Positions 31,762 through 42,128 are shown, counted from the stretch's first letter. The stretch: 64,000 nucleotides of DNA from Kistimonas sp. bin40 (GCA_002238585.1 MPMQ01000007.1:1-64000); one strand, 5' to 3'. Program-made: numbers and translations. The notes: generated by a model not told the origin, from the sequence alone.

Positions 31762-32085
31762 TTATCCCAATCCGATCTGAACTTCCACACCCGCAGCCAA
31801 GTCAAGGCGCATGAGCGCATCAACCGTCTTGTCAGTGGGCTCAACGATGTCCAGCAAGCGCTTGTGTGTACGAATCTCGTACTGATCACGCGCATCCTTG
31901 TTGACGTGGGGAGAAATAAGAATTGTGAATTTTTCTTTGCGGGTCGGTAATGGAATAGGGCCCCGCACCTGAGCACCAGTACGCCGGGCTGTGTCAACAA
32001 TCTCCTGAGTCGACTGATCGATCAGGCGGTGATCAAAAGCCTTGAGTCGAATGCGAATTTGTTGAGTTTTCGGCTGCTGACTCAT
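31762..32085 (-). CDS. rpsJ: 30S ribosomal protein S10 / NusE
   Basis: The 107-residue protein ([23 protein letters not shown] ... [22 protein letters not shown]) is S10, slightly longer at the N-terminus than E. coli S10. It acts in the 30S head and as NusE in antitermination. It is the first gene of the S10 operon. AGGTG lies about 10 nt before the start. Confidence 0.97.
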   Translation of the reverse strand: MSQQPKTQQIRIRLKAFDHRLIDQSTQEIVDTARRTGAQVRGPIPLPTRKEKFTILISPHVNKDARDQYEIRTHKRLLDIVEPTDKTVDALMRLDLAAGVEVQIGLG

Positions 32086-32211
32086 TTATGGTCACCTGGC
32101 TCTCGCTTGAAATTAAAGAACGGCCCTACCTCTTCTCTTCTTTCATCTGACAAAGCATCTGACAAAGCATCTGACAAAGCATCTGACAAAGAGGGCAGGC
32201 TATCTAAGGAG
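32086..32211 (-). promoter_or_regulatory. S10-operon leader with tandem repeats and a small upstream frame
   Basis: The predicted transcript begins near 32211 and runs about 126 nt to rpsJ. It opens with ACCTCCTTAG, part of the anti-Shine-Dalgarno sequence, then holds four CTTTGTCAGATG units and a purine-rich AAGAGAAGAGGTAGG segment that could pair with the 5' end. The repeats create an 18-codon frame (three MLCQ units, then MKEEKR) that stops about 40 nt before rpsJ. No ribosome-binding site precedes it. A regulatory role is inference. Confidence 0.4.
32144..32191. repeat. 12-bp tandem repeat, four exact copies, in the S10 leader
   Basis: CATCTGACAAAG occurs at 32144-32155, 32156-32167, 32168-32179 and 32180-32191 without a mismatch. 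Confidence 0.95.
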
Positions 32212-32217
32212 GTGCGC

Positions 32218-32246
32218 ATCATAAGAGCCGATCAAGACAGTGTCAA
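32218..32246 (-). promoter_or_regulatory. S10-operon promoter
   Basis: On the minus strand a perfect -35 TTGACA (32241-32246) and -10 TATGAT (32218-32223) are separated by exactly 17 bp. It lies 133 nt upstream of rpsJ. This is the strongest promoter match seen in the window. Confidence 0.85.
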
Positions 32247-32584
32247 CACGCAGTCGCACTCAATATGCACCAGAACGGAATTAATGCCACATTTCCAGCA
32301 AAAAACCCACAAACGCGAGCCCGGTCCGCCAACAAGGAGTCCGGCGAAAACCGCAAAAGTCACTCCAGACGAAGAAGCAGTCTTCTTTTGCGAAGAACCC
32401 ACTCGCCTTTCAGGCACACCTATGCACACCAGCCCTATGCTGCCTTGCAGCACAGCCACGAATGACAGAACGACCTGGACTACCAGCAACCAAACAAGAC
32501 GACAGCAAAACCCAGAGTGCCAGCAAAAGCGCACACAAGGGGAACATCTTGACTGCAACAACCGGCACGAGAACAGAGAGGGAG
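32247..32584. other. spacer between the tuf terminator and the S10 promoter
   Basis: About 340 bases between the str-operon terminator and the S10 promoter. No gene is recognisable on either strand. Confidence 0.5.
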
Positions 32585-32621
32585 AAAGGAAAGGACCGCA
32601 CCTTCACCAGAGAAGGTGCGG
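32585..32621 (-). terminator. intrinsic terminator after tuf
   Basis: A perfect 10-bp stem CCGCACCTTC/GAAGGTGCGG (32596-32605 with 32612-32621, 6-nt loop) is followed on the minus strand by the T-rich TCCTTTCCTTT. It lies 57 nt after the tuf stop and should end the str operon. Confidence 0.75.
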
Positions 32622-32678
32622 GAAAGCAGCCGCCAGAAAGGTTAGTGAACCCTCCCTGACGACCACCGAAGACAGCAA

Positions 32679-33863
32679 TCAAGCAATAATCTTGGTCACC
32701 ACACCGGCACCAACAGTACGACCACCCTCGCGAATAGCGAACTTCACACCCTCTTCCATAGCGATAGGATTTATCAGTTCGACAGCAAAAGTGACACGGT
32801 CCCCCGGCATCACCATCTCCACGTCAGCAGGCAAAGTAATCGAGCCTGTTACGTCAGTAGTACGAAAGTAAAACTGTGGGCGATAGTTCGAGAAGAACGG
32901 GCTGTGGCGCCCTCCTTCATCTTTGCTCAACACATAGACCTCAGCCTCAAACTTGGTGTGAGGCGTAATGCTGCCCGGCTTGGCAAGGCACTGGCCACGC
33001 TGAACCTCTTCACGCTTGAGCCCGCGCAAAAGAACTCCCACGTTCTCTCCGGCACGACCTTCGTCCAGAATCTTGCGAAACATCTCAACACCAGTGACCG
33101 TGGTCTTCTTCGTGTCCTTGATGCCAACAATCTCCACTTCTTCGCCGGTCTTGATGACACCACGCTCTACACGGCCTGTAGCCACAGTTCCTCTTCCAGA
33201 AATGGAAAGAACGTCCTCGATGGGCAACAGGAACGGCTGATCGACAGCCCGCTCAGGCTCAGGAACAGAAGAATCCAGAGCCGCGAGAAGCTCACGTATC
33301 GGCTCCGCAGCAGCAGCATCACCTTCCAGAGCCTTAAGCGCAGAGCCTTTGATGACCGGTATATCGTCACCCGGGAAATCGTACGCACTCAGAAGCTCAC
33401 GCACTTCCAACTCCACCAGCTCCAGCAACTCTTCATCGTCGACCATGTCAGCCTTGTTCAGGAAGACAACAATGTTGGGAACACCAACCTGACGAGCCAG
33501 CAGAATGTGCTCACGCGTCTGGGGCATGGGGCCATCAGCGGCAGAACATACGAGAATCGCACCGTCCATCTGGGCAGCACCGGTGATCATATTTTTCACG
33601 TAGTCAGCGTGGCCGGGGCAGTCTACGTGAGCGTAATGACGACTCTCGGTCTCGTACTCAACATGGGAGGCGGCGATAGTAATGCCTCGCGCCTTCTCTT
33701 CAGGAGCGTTGTCAATTTGATCAAAGGCCTTGGTCTCGCCCCCGAAGCTTTCAGCGCAGACCTTGGTCAAGGCCGCTGTCAGCGTCGTCTTACCGTGGTC
33801 AACGTGCCCAATTGTTCCCACATTGACATGGGGCTTGGTGCGGTCAAATTTCTCTTTAGCCAT
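32679..33863 (-). CDS. tuf: elongation factor Tu
   Basis: The 394-residue protein has GHVDHGKTT (G1), RGITI, DCPGH (G3), NKAD (G4) and the C-terminal barrel domains ending [14 protein letters not shown]. It delivers aminoacyl-tRNA to the ribosome. Length is standard. It follows fusA by 49 nt in the str operon; a second tuf copy, common in gammaproteobacteria, is not in the window. Confidence 0.98.
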   Translation of the reverse strand: MAKEKFDRTKPHVNVGTIGHVDHGKTTLTAALTKVCAESFGGETKAFDQIDNAPEEKARGITIAASHVEYETESRHYAHVDCPGHADYVKNMITGAAQMDGAILVCSAADGPMPQTREHILLARQVGVPNIVVFLNKADMVDDEELLELVELEVRELLSAYDFPGDDIPVIKGSALKALEGDAAAAEPIRELLAALDSSVPEPERAVDQPFLLPIEDVLSISGRGTVATGRVERGVIKTGEEVEIVGIKDTKKTTVTGVEMFRKILDEGRAGENVGVLLRGLKREEVQRGQCLAKPGSITPHTKFEAEVYVLSKDEGGRHSPFFSNYRPQFYFRTTDVTGSITLPADVEMVMPGDRVTFAVELINPIAMEEGVKFAIREGGRTVGAGVVTKIIA

Positions 33864-33912
33864 TTCGGTTTTACTCTACCTTCATATGGATTCACCCGAA
33901 TCCGGAACGTCT

Positions 33913-36027
33913 TCAGCCCTGACCAGCCTTGATGACAGCTTCCGCCACACTCGAAGGAGCCTCTGCGTACTCAGCAAACTCCATAGTGTAGGTTGCACGC
34001 CCCTGCGTACTCGAACGCAGATCCGTCGCATAGCCGAACATCTCACCCAAAGGAACTTTTGCCTGAATAGTCTTTCCAGCCGGGGTGTCTTCCATCCCCT
34101 CAACCAGTCCGCGACGACGATTCAGGTCTCCCATCACGTCACCCATATAGTCTTCCGGTGTTACCACCTCAACCTGCATCATGGGTTCCATCAAGACAGG
34201 GGAAGCCTGCGGCGCATATTTCTTCAGAGCCTGGGATGCGGCGATTTTAAACGCCATCTCACTGGAGTCAACCTCGTGAAAGGAGCCATCATACAAACGC
34301 GCCTTGAGCCCCAGCAGCGGATAACCTGCCAGAACACCATTGCGCATCTGCTCCTCAATGCCCTTCTGAACCGCCGGGATATACTCCTTGGGAATGGTGC
34401 CGCCCACGATCTCGTTGACGAACTCCAGCCCATCCTCTCCGTCATCCGCCGGAGAAAACTCGATCACAACGTGGCCATACTGCCCACGCCCTCCCGACTG
34501 CTTGGCAAACTTGTGATCAGCTTCGATTTTGGTTCTGAGCTTCTCACGATATGCCACCTGGGGCTTGCCGATGTTCGCCTCGACCTTGAACTCCCGACGC
34601 ATGCGGTCAACCAGTACATCAAGGTGCAACTCACCCATCCCTGAGATGATTGTTTGACCACTCTCCTCATCCGTTTTTACCCGGAAAGAGGGGTCTTCCT
34701 GAGCCAGTTTGCCCAGCGCTATACCCATTTTTTCCTGGTCAGCCTTGGACCTGGGCTCAACTGCCACAGAAATCACAGGGTCAGGGAACTCCATGCGCTC
34801 CAGAACAATGGAATGATCCGGATCACACAAGGTTTCCCCCGTCGTGACATTTTTCATCCCGATCAAAGCCACTATATCCCCAGCCAGAGCTTCCTTGATC
34901 TCTTCCCTGTTGTTGGAGTGCATCTGCACCATGCGCCCAATGCGCTCACGCTTGCCTTTGACGGAATTGACAACAGTGGATCCCGATTTCGCAACGCCCG
35001 AGTAGACGCGCGCAAATGTGAGGGTGCCCACAAAAGGGTCCGTGGCAATCTTGAACGCCAGCGCAGAAAAAGGCGCGTCATCGTCGGCAACCCGCTGCTC
35101 GACAACAGACTCACCCTCTGCCGTTTCGCCAACCACACCCTCAATTGCTGCCACCTCAAGAGGAGAGGGCATGTATTCGATGACGGCATCAAGAACCGCC
35201 TGAACCCCTTTGTTCTTGAAGGCGGAACCACCGAAGACAGGAATGATTTCGTTAGCCAGCGTTCGCTGCCGTATACCCGCCTTGACTTCTTCCTCGGACA
35301 GCTCCCCGGACTCCAGATACTTGTCCATGAGCTCGTCAGAAGCCTCAGCCGCAGCTTCCACCAGACTCTCACGCATACTGGAACAGGCTTCCAGCATGTC
35401 TGCGGGCACATCGCCATATTCGAAAGTCATGCCCTGGTCTTCTTCGTTCCAGAGAATCGCTTTCATCTTGACCAGGTCAACAACACCCTTGAAAGCATCC
35501 TCAGCACCTATGGTCATCTGCATAGGAACGGCCGTGGCACCCAGTCGCTCACGCAACTGATCCACAACCATGAGATAGTCGGCACCAGCACGGTCCATCT
35601 TGTTGACGAAAACCATGCGCGGCACCTGGTACTTGTTCGCCTGACGCCAGACTGTTTCTGTCTGAGGCTGCACCCCGGAGGAACCACACAAAACAACCAC
35701 CGCACCATCAAGAACACGCAGGGAACGCTCCACTTCAATAGTGAAATCCACGTGTCCCGGCGTGTCTATGATGTTGACGCGATGCTCATCGAACTGGGCA
35801 TCCATTCCACGCCAGAAGCAGGTGGTGGCAGCCGAGGTGATGGTGATTCCCCGCTCCTGCTCCTGCTCCATCCAGTCCATGGTGGCTGCACCATCGTGCA
35901 CCTCACCAATCTTGTGAGACATTCCCGTGTAGAACAGAACCCGCTCGGTCGTCGTCGTCTTGCCCGCATCGACGTGGGCACAGATACCGATGTTACGGTA
36001 GCGGCGTATCGGGGTTTTACGGGCCAC
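33913..36027 (-). CDS. fusA: elongation factor G
   Basis: The 704-residue protein has [19 protein letters not shown] (G1), DTPGHVDFT (G3), NKMDRAGAD (G4) and domains II-V, including [12 protein letters not shown]. It drives translocation and ribosome recycling. It lies between rpsG and tuf in the standard str order. Confidence 0.98.
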   Translation of the reverse strand: MARKTPIRRYRNIGICAHVDAGKTTTTERVLFYTGMSHKIGEVHDGAATMDWMEQEQERGITITSAATTCFWRGMDAQFDEHRVNIIDTPGHVDFTIEVERSLRVLDGAVVVLCGSSGVQPQTETVWRQANKYQVPRMVFVNKMDRAGADYLMVVDQLRERLGATAVPMQMTIGAEDAFKGVVDLVKMKAILWNEEDQGMTFEYGDVPADMLEACSSMRESLVEAAAEASDELMDKYLESGELSEEEVKAGIRQRTLANEIIPVFGGSAFKNKGVQAVLDAVIEYMPSPLEVAAIEGVVGETAEGESVVEQRVADDDAPFSALAFKIATDPFVGTLTFARVYSGVAKSGSTVVNSVKGKRERIGRMVQMHSNNREEIKEALAGDIVALIGMKNVTTGETLCDPDHSIVLERMEFPDPVISVAVEPRSKADQEKMGIALGKLAQEDPSFRVKTDEESGQTIISGMGELHLDVLVDRMRREFKVEANIGKPQVAYREKLRTKIEADHKFAKQSGGRGQYGHVVIEFSPADDGEDGLEFVNEIVGGTIPKEYIPAVQKGIEEQMRNGVLAGYPLLGLKARLYDGSFHEVDSSEMAFKIAASQALKKYAPQASPVLMEPMMQVEVVTPEDYMGDVMGDLNRRRGLVEGMEDTPAGKTIQAKVPLGEMFGYATDLRSSTQGRATYTMEFAEYAEAPSSVAEAVIKAGQG

Positions 36028-36057
36028 AACGCAATCCTCTGCTAATAAACAACTGAA

Positions 36058-36543
<486 letters not shown>

Positions 36544-36585
36544 TCAGGCAAATCCGAGATCAGACTGCGACTCGGCCTTACTCTT

Positions 36586-36650
<65 letters not shown>

Positions 36651-36671
36651 TCAACTCTGGTCCGTTTGCCA

Positions 36672-37049
36672 TCAAGCCACTTTGGGCTTCTTGACTCCGT
36701 ACTTGGAACGCCCTTGCTTACGATCACTGACACCCTGGGTATCAAGCGTACCGCGCACTGTGTGGTAGCGAACACCTGGCAAGTCCTTGACACGACCGCC
36801 ACGAATCAGAACCACCGAGTGCTCCTGCAGGTTGTGCCCTTCCCCACCTATGTAGGAAGTCACCTCCAGGCCATTGGTCAAACGCACACGACACACTTTC
36901 CGCAAAGCCGAGTTCGGCTTCTTGGGTGTTGTTGTATAGACACGCGTACAGACACCCCGCTTCTGCGGACAGCCCTGCAACGCAGGAACGTCTGTCTTTC
37001 TGAGCTTGCGCTTGCGTGGCTTGCGCACCAACTGATTGATTGTCGCCAT
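36672..37049 (-). CDS. rpsL: 30S ribosomal protein S12
   Basis: The 125-residue protein has the S12 motifs [17 protein letters not shown] and [17 protein letters not shown]. The lysines at the usual streptomycin positions (Lys43 and the Lys in RVKDLPG) are wild type, so sensitivity is expected. It is the first gene of the str operon and lies under a promoter at 37251-37278. Confidence 0.98.
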   Translation of the reverse strand: MATINQLVRKPRKRKLRKTDVPALQGCPQKRGVCTRVYTTTPKKPNSALRKVCRVRLTNGLEVTSYIGGEGHNLQEHSVVLIRGGRVKDLPGVRYHTVRGTLDTQGVSDRKQGRSKYGVKKPKVA

Positions 37050-37250
37050 CCGGCATCCTCTCTATCTGACTACCTGTTTCTGACCCCGTTGCGGCCGTTA
37101 CGCCGACAGACTCCAGGTCAATGGAACAACAGGAAGCAAGTCCCTTCGGACAACAACCCGCACCAGGCCCACATGCCCCCAAGGGAACCGCGAACCCCCA
37201 ATGACACCTCAGCCACCACATCGAAACAGAAAACGAAAAAGGCGCGGAAT

Positions 37251-37278
37251 TTTATACAACGCAGAGCCCCAACGTCAA
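37251..37278 (-). promoter_or_regulatory. str-operon promoter
   Basis: On the minus strand -35 TTGACG (37273-37278) and -10 TATAAA (37251-37256) are 16 bp apart, about 200 nt upstream of rpsL. The rest of the 37050-37373 gap shows nothing else assignable. Confidence 0.7.
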
Positions 37279-37373
37279 GACACGAATGACAGCCCGCCAG
37301 CTCGCGCTGAAAAAGTTCTGTCCCCAAGCGGCACTATCACGAATAATGAAGGCCAAAACACAGAAGGCACCCC

Positions 37374-37739
37374 ATGCAACGGTTGGTCACACTGCTACTC
37401 TTGTCGTTCACACCCTGGATCGCACTACCCGCCCCGGCAGTCAACGAGGCCTGGTACCAGCAGGTATGGTGCGATGGCATAGGCGGGCGCACAGAAGCCG
37501 AACTGGACTCCGGCCAACGGGTGGACTGCCTCACAGAGACCTACGCCATAGAGATGGACTTCGCTCACAAGTGGACAGAAGCCATTGGACAATCCCTGCA
37601 ATACGCCCTGCTCACCGAACGCAAGGCCGGCATCGTCCTCATTCTTGAGTCAGCCCAGGACAAACGCCACCTGGCACTGGCGCGCCGTGTCATCAGCCAC
37701 TACAAACTGCCAGTCACACTCTGGCCTCTCGGGCCCTGA
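37374..37739 (+). CDS. small exported protein of unknown function, possible nuclease-like fold
   Basis: The 121-residue product starts with a clear signal peptide (MQRLVTLLLLSFTPWIALPA). The mature part carries VWCDGIGGRTEAEL, RVDCLTETYAIEMDFAHKW, EAIGQSLQYALLTERKAGIVLIL and a short C-terminal strand region. Similar small exported proteins occur in other proteobacteria from memory, without known function. The order Glu, Asp, Glu-x-Asp..Lys and a Gln on the next helix is suggestive of a PD-(D/E)xK fold, but this is speculative for a periplasmic protein. AAGG lies upstream of the ATG. Its last 40 bases overlap the convergent end of motB. It is divergent from rpsL. Confidence 0.7.
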   Translation: MQRLVTLLLLSFTPWIALPAPAVNEAWYQQVWCDGIGGRTEAELDSGQRVDCLTETYAIEMDFAHKWTEAIGQSLQYALLTERKAGIVLILESAQDKRHLALARRVISHYKLPVTLWPLGP

Positions 37740-38713
37740 CCGGCTTCCTGCTGCCCACCGACGCGCGGGAGAGGTGTAACGGCTCCCCGCTGGTTACTTT
37801 TCACGGCATCCATCAACGTCCCCCACTCCTGCTCGGACGCTACAGATTCCACCGGCTTGTAGTTGGCTTGCTGTCTTGTCAAAGAACGTTCGCTGTAACG
37901 CGACAGAAGCATAATATCAACCCGTCTGTTCAGCGGATCATTGCCGGCATAGCCCCGCAAGGGCGCCAGGGAGGCCACGGAGACGGTGGAAGCCACCTGC
38001 CAGAAAGACAAACCTCCAAAGACCAGCGTCTTCCTGACTGTCTCCGCTCTACGGGCTGCCAGCGCCCAGTTGCCGTCCAGATAGCCCTCACCGCGCCCAC
38101 GCGTATCGGCGTGCCCCATGATCACAATACGACGCCGCAGCAAGCCGACCGGCCGCGCCAGCGCCAACACCAGATCCTCGTAGAAAGGCTCCAGCTGGCT
38201 GCTGCCAGAACGAAAAGGAGGCCCCTGGTCCGACTGCACTATGGAAATGAGAACCCCCTGCGGCAGACTGCGAATCTCAAGTCCCCGGCGCTTGCCGAGC
38301 AGAGTCGAGCCCCCTTTACCCCTGGCTCCCTGACTGGCCAACCCACGTAGCCTCTCCGTCCCCGAAGCCTTGTTCCCATTGAGCTGCGTGCCCGTTTTTC
38401 CGGAGGGCACCGCACGCAAAAATACGGGCAGTCCCTCGTGAAACGTGGCACCACCTGCCATGGAAACCGGACTGCTGCTGGAAGGGCGGGCAAATACTCC
38501 AGGATTGGTAAAGTAAGCGGATATGGACTTCTTCTGCACTTCGTTGGTGACTGAAACCAACCAAAGCACCAAAAAGAGCGACATCATCGAAATGGCAAAG
38601 TCAGCAAAAGCCACCTTCCACGACGAAGAGCCATGGTGTTCTTCGGCGCCAGTCTGGCGATAACGGTAGACAACTTTCTCTCCAGACACAGCACCGCTCC
38701 TTCCGAAAGACAA
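37700..38713 (-). CDS. motB: flagellar motor stator protein MotB
   Basis: The 337-residue protein has a short cytosolic N-terminus, one membrane segment in WKVAFADFAISMMSLFLVLW with the proton-pathway Asp in FADF, and a C-terminal OmpA-like peptidoglycan-binding domain (IVIMGHADTRG, then GNWALAARRAETVRKTL and DPLNRRVDIMLL). It anchors the stator to the wall. It lies 34 nt after motA. Its 3' end overlaps the convergent small exported protein gene by 40 bp. Confidence 0.93.
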   Translation of the reverse strand: MSFGRSGAVSGEKVVYRYRQTGAEEHHGSSSWKVAFADFAISMMSLFLVLWLVSVTNEVQKKSISAYFTNPGVFARPSSSSPVSMAGGATFHEGLPVFLRAVPSGKTGTQLNGNKASGTERLRGLASQGARGKGGSTLLGKRRGLEIRSLPQGVLISIVQSDQGPPFRSGSSQLEPFYEDLVLALARPVGLLRRRIVIMGHADTRGRGEGYLDGNWALAARRAETVRKTLVFGGLSFWQVASTVSVASLAPLRGYAGNDPLNRRVDIMLLSRYSERSLTRQQANYKPVESVASEQEWGTLMDAVKSNQRGAVTPLPRVGGQQEAGQGPRGQSVTGSL

Positions 38714-38747
38714 GAAAGGCTTGCCAATCAGACGCTGAGGCTGCCAA

Positions 38748-39605
38748 TCAGAACCCTACTCTCAGACTCTCTTCCAGCTCAATGAAAGAAGGCCGGTCCT
38801 CATCCAGCAGCACGCGACGACCAGCATCAACGGCCATGGCAGGAGGGTAGCCTCGCAAACCTGCCACCAATGAGGCTTTGACACACTCGCACGCCAGCAC
38901 CTCGCTTTTGCCCAGATCGTCGAGAACTGCTGCCAGCGGCCCCAGCACGCCATAACACAAAAGCACACCAAAAAAAGTCCCCACCAAAGCCGCTGCCACA
39001 TGCAGTCCTATCATCTCAACAGGGCCGGAAATAGACTGCATGGTGATGATAATACCCAGCACCGCAACAACGATGCCGAATCCGGGACAGGCATCCGCTG
39101 TCCTCTGCAGCGCCTGGCCTGCACGCCTGAGATCCTCCCTGCACACCTGCAGCTCCTGCTCCATCGAGTTTTCCAGCTCACTGAACGCAATATTGCTCAG
39201 CGTGGTGACACGAAAGCTGTCCGTCATGAAGTGCAATACACGCGGACAAGCCATCACCTCAGGATATCTGGCGAAGATAGAACTTCCCTCCGGCGTCTCT
39301 ATGTGTTCCTCCAGGGCATTGCGCCCCTGACGGCGCGACAGGTCCAGCAGATCAAACATCAGCTTGAGCAAATCCAGGTAAAACAAGCGACCAAAGCTCC
39401 CGCGATTACTCACCATGGAGCGAAGCCCTGCCAGCACCTGCAACTGCACCGATTTGGGCGTTCCCAGCATGAACGCACCCGCCGCCGCCGAGATGATCAT
39501 GCCCATCTCTGCCGGCTGCCAGAGAGAACGCAGCATGCCATTCGAAAGGACAAAGCCTCCGACCACGCCACCCAGGACCAGCACAAGACCCAGCAACTTC
39601 AGCAC
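38748..39605 (-). CDS. motA: flagellar motor stator protein MotA (GTG start)
   Basis: From the GTG at 39605 the product is 285 residues, with the MotA pattern of four membrane helices: LLGLVLVLGGVVGGFVL, EMGMIISAAAGAFMLG, PGFGIVVAVLGIIITM and AALVGTFFGVLLCYGVLGPLA. The end RPSFIELEESLR matches the family. With MotB it forms the proton channel that drives rotation. The frame extends upstream to 39692, but the GTG overlaps the fliA stop in a GTGCTGA coupling and has GGGAG at proper distance, so I prefer it; it also gives the usual MotA N-terminus. Confidence 0.9.
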   Translation of the reverse strand: MLKLLGLVLVLGGVVGGFVLSNGMLRSLWQPAEMGMIISAAAGAFMLGTPKSVQLQVLAGLRSMVSNRGSFGRLFYLDLLKLMFDLLDLSRRQGRNALEEHIETPEGSSIFARYPEVMACPRVLHFMTDSFRVTTLSNIAFSELENSMEQELQVCREDLRRAGQALQRTADACPGFGIVVAVLGIIITMQSISGPVEMIGLHVAAALVGTFFGVLLCYGVLGPLAAVLDDLGKSEVLACECVKASLVAGLRGYPPAMAVDAGRRVLLDEDRPSFIELEESLRVGF

Positions 39606-40402
39606 GAATTTTCGCTCCCGGACGCGGGCACCCCAGACTCGGTAGTCGACCAGGCTCTCAGTCGCAACAGTGCCTGCTTGTGCAGTTGGCACACACGGGC
39701 CTCCGTCAGGCGAAACACAGCAGCAATCTCACACTGGTTGAACCCCTGATGGTAATAAAAATGCAACAACTGCCGTTCTGTCACAGGCAGGGCCGCCAGC
39801 GCCCGTTTCAGATATTCCTTCTTGTCACACCAGTCAACAAAATCCGGCCCCTCGCGCAGACTCGACACCGGATCTTCCAGCAGCGTATCCAGCTGCCCAC
39901 ACTCAATATCGAGAACCATACGCTGATAGTCGTGCAGAGCCATCCCCATGGCGCGGGCCAGCTCACGCTCGGTGGCCGCCCGTCCCAGGCGCTGCTCCAG
40001 TGCGGACATTGCCTCAGCAACGGCTATCGCCGAGCGACTGACCCGCCGGGGCCGCCAATCCATGCGCCGCAGCTCATCAACAACAGCACCTTCCACACGT
40101 GGGCGCGCAAACGCACGAAAGCACTCCTGTGCATCACTTTCACCACTGGTGAAAACACGCTGAGCCTCGGGACGAAAGCGCTGCGCCGCCTCCACCAGGC
40201 CAAAGAACCCGACTTGCAACAGGTCGTCGAGCATATCCAGCCGCTGGGCTCGCTCTGCCAGACGCCGGACCAGACGCCGGACCAGAGGCAAATGGCTCTC
40301 AACGAGCGACTGCCAGGCCAACCGGCCCTCCATCGTCGTTGAACGCCGGGGAACCGTACCCGGGTACCCCGGACAGCAAGAAGAAACCCGCTGCGCATAC
40401 AT
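39599..40402 (-). CDS. fliA: flagellar sigma factor FliA (sigma28)
   Basis: The 267-residue protein shows sigma region 2 (LDDLLQVGFFGLVEAAQRF ... VVDELRRMDW), region 3 and region 4 (TERQLLHFYYHQGFNQCEIAAVFRLTEARVCQLHKQALLRLR). It directs late flagellar genes such as fliC. An alternative start at 40333 (MEGRLAW) lies closer to the conserved part; neither has a good ribosome-binding site. A 12-bp duplication at 40258-40281 (CCAGACGCCGGA twice) gives a repeated Leu-Val-Arg-Arg. The anti-sigma gene flgM is not in the window. Confidence 0.9.
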   Translation of the reverse strand: MYAQRVSSCCPGYPGTVPRRSTTMEGRLAWQSLVESHLPLVRRLVRRLAERAQRLDMLDDLLQVGFFGLVEAAQRFRPEAQRVFTSGESDAQECFRAFARPRVEGAVVDELRRMDWRPRRVSRSAIAVAEAMSALEQRLGRAATERELARAMGMALHDYQRMVLDIECGQLDTLLEDPVSSLREGPDFVDWCDKKEYLKRALAALPVTERQLLHFYYHQGFNQCEIAAVFRLTEARVCQLHKQALLRLRAWSTTESGVPASGSENSC

Positions 40403-40407
40403 AAGAC

Positions 40408-40833
40408 TTACTGCACCACAAATCCTGTAAAAAGAAGATCATCAATACGCGGATACTTCATATTCTCCATCGCCAGGTGCTTGACCATATCCCGCGCCCG
40501 CACCCGGAACGACTCCCGCTTTTCAGGAACCAGCATAGACTCGTAACTCTGCCGTGACAGCAAATCCAGCAGCCGACTTCTGAAGATGGGCACGTACGCA
40601 GGAAGGTTTTTGGCGCACTTCTTGCTGTGCGTCACCAGAGACACATCCAGCTGCGCGTAGTGAGGTTCTTCGTCATCGACAAGGTTGATCACCAGACTCC
40701 CCAGCTCTTGATAGAGCGGGAAAGCTGACAGCGTATCCACGGGAGGAAGGTGCACCCTGTAGTGCTCTTCGTAGTAGAAAACGCCCCCCCCGACAAGGGC
40801 GGCCAGCAGCCCCATCTGCAGGATGCGATTCAT
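40408..40833 (-). CDS. fliL: flagellar basal body-associated protein FliL
   Basis: The 141-residue protein has one N-terminal membrane segment (MGLLAALVGGGVFYYEEHY), a periplasmic domain (LGSLVINLVDDEEPHYAQLDVSL) and the family's C-terminal DDLLFTGFVVQ, like the FliL ending. FliL supports stator function. It sits between fliK and fliA, not beside fliM as in many genomes. Confidence 0.8.
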   Translation of the reverse strand: MNRILQMGLLAALVGGGVFYYEEHYRVHLPPVDTLSAFPLYQELGSLVINLVDDEEPHYAQLDVSLVTHSKKCAKNLPAYVPIFRSRLLDLLSRQSYESMLVPEKRESFRVRARDMVKHLAMENMKYPRIDDLLFTGFVVQ

Positions 40834-40841
40834 TGGACACC

Positions 40842-42128
40842 TCAGGCAAATACATCAACCAGAGAAAAAGCAAGGCCGCGCGCCTGCCACGCATCAGACA
40901 TACCACCGTCCTGGGCGACGAGACGAGAAGGGCTGGACGGATCAGGGTCCGGATCTGCAAGAGCTCGTCCCGAGTGGCTACCTGGTTCTCTATCCCCGCG
41001 CGCAGCACCCTGACCAAAATCGTCATCACGTCCGGAAACAGACACATCCACCGACGGATCGCCATGCCCGCCCGAACCTCCGACCAGATCACGAAAAGCA
41101 GGCAAGTGCCCCCTGAGAACATCGCACTGATCCGCGCTCCCCACCAAGTGCAGCGCGATCCGGCCCTCCTGTTTCAAGGCCAGAGCCTCCACCGTTCCCA
41201 TCCGGTCTGTATGCATAAACGCACGCACACGGTCCGGCTGCTGGGGCAGATAGAAAAGCGTTGTCCGCCCTGAGCTGGAATTGTGTGACTGTGTCGTGCC
41301 AGCGGCATTGGCTACGCTGGCGATACTCTTGCCCGGCAGCCTGTCTTCACCCGTAGATGCGTCACAACCAGGGGCTCCGGCGACTTCAGCGGACGGCTCA
41401 ACCGCAGGGAGTGTCACACCCGTGTCGCGGGGGGAAGTCGTCAGCTGTTTCCCGTTCGCGCGAAACATCGCTTCCACACCCGTATCCCGGGGGGATACCC
41501 CCTCACCACCTGGAGAAGTTGCACCGCCACCGACAGACGAGACCGGGACAGATGAACCGGCAGGTGCCGATGCGCGAATCACGCGCCCTGCCACGTCTTC
41601 CGACAAGCCAGAATCCTGCCAACGAAGCGTAGCCACCCCTCCCGCATCCCCTTTATGATCATCACCACCAGGGCATGCAACATGATGCGGGGGGAACCAG
41701 GCATGCTGCTCGCCTGTCCATTCCCGCTCAACAACCCCGTCACCGGCGGCATGGCTCCCGCTGTCAGCATCCTCACCATCGAGGAAAGCCAAAGACGACA
41801 GCAGACGTCCCTCCTCCGGCTCATCAGACAGCGCACAAGCATCTTCCTGCTGCACAGCGCAAACAAAAGGCGAGGCCCAGCTTTCGTCTTCGCCTCCAGC
41901 GCCCTGACAGCCAACACCGCCACCAGAGGAATCAGTACCCTCTGTCGCACATTCCTGCAACTCAGCCCCCGCCGCCTGCTCCAGCTCTGCCTCTGCCTCT
42001 GCCTCTGCAGCCAGGATGAGACTCCGGGAGCACAGAAAAACCAGCCCCGGCGACGTCGTGCCCGCTGCTGCACACCGGTCGGTCGATGCGTTCACGCTCA
42101 GAGTTGAAACGCCGCCTAGGCCGTCCAT
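40842..42128 (-). CDS. fliK: flagellar hook-length control protein FliK-like
   Basis: From the ATG at 42128 the product is 428 residues. The first three quarters are low-complexity and poorly conserved, with a glutamate/alanine repeat (AEAEAEAELE) and two SPRDTGV copies. The C-terminal part shows a FliK-type domain: MGTVEALALKQEGRIALHLVGSADQCDVLRGHLPAFRDLV. FliK measures hook length and triggers the export switch. The open frame runs upstream into fliS, but the ATG at 42128 overlaps the fliS end by 13 nt. The long disordered N-part is normal for FliK. Confidence 0.75.
   Translation of the reverse strand: MDGLGGVSTLSVNASTDRCAAAGTTSPGLVFLCSRSLILAAEAEAEAELEQAAGAELQECATEGTDSSGGGVGCQGAGGEDESWASPFVCAVQQEDACALSDEPEEGRLLSSLAFLDGEDADSGSHAAGDGVVEREWTGEQHAWFPPHHVACPGGDDHKGDAGGVATLRWQDSGLSEDVAGRVIRASAPAGSSVPVSSVGGGATSPGGEGVSPRDTGVEAMFRANGKQLTTSPRDTGVTLPAVEPSAEVAGAPGCDASTGEDRLPGKSIASVANAAGTTQSHNSSSGRTTLFYLPQQPDRVRAFMHTDRMGTVEALALKQEGRIALHLVGSADQCDVLRGHLPAFRDLVGGSGGHGDPSVDVSVSGRDDDFGQGAARGDREPGSHSGRALADPDPDPSSPSRLVAQDGGMSDAWQARGLAFSLVDVFA

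Noticed and set aside
32206-32217. AAGGAGGTGCGC as a ribosome-binding site on the plus strand
   Set aside because: No start codon follows at usable distance; on the minus strand it lies at the predicted S10 transcript start.
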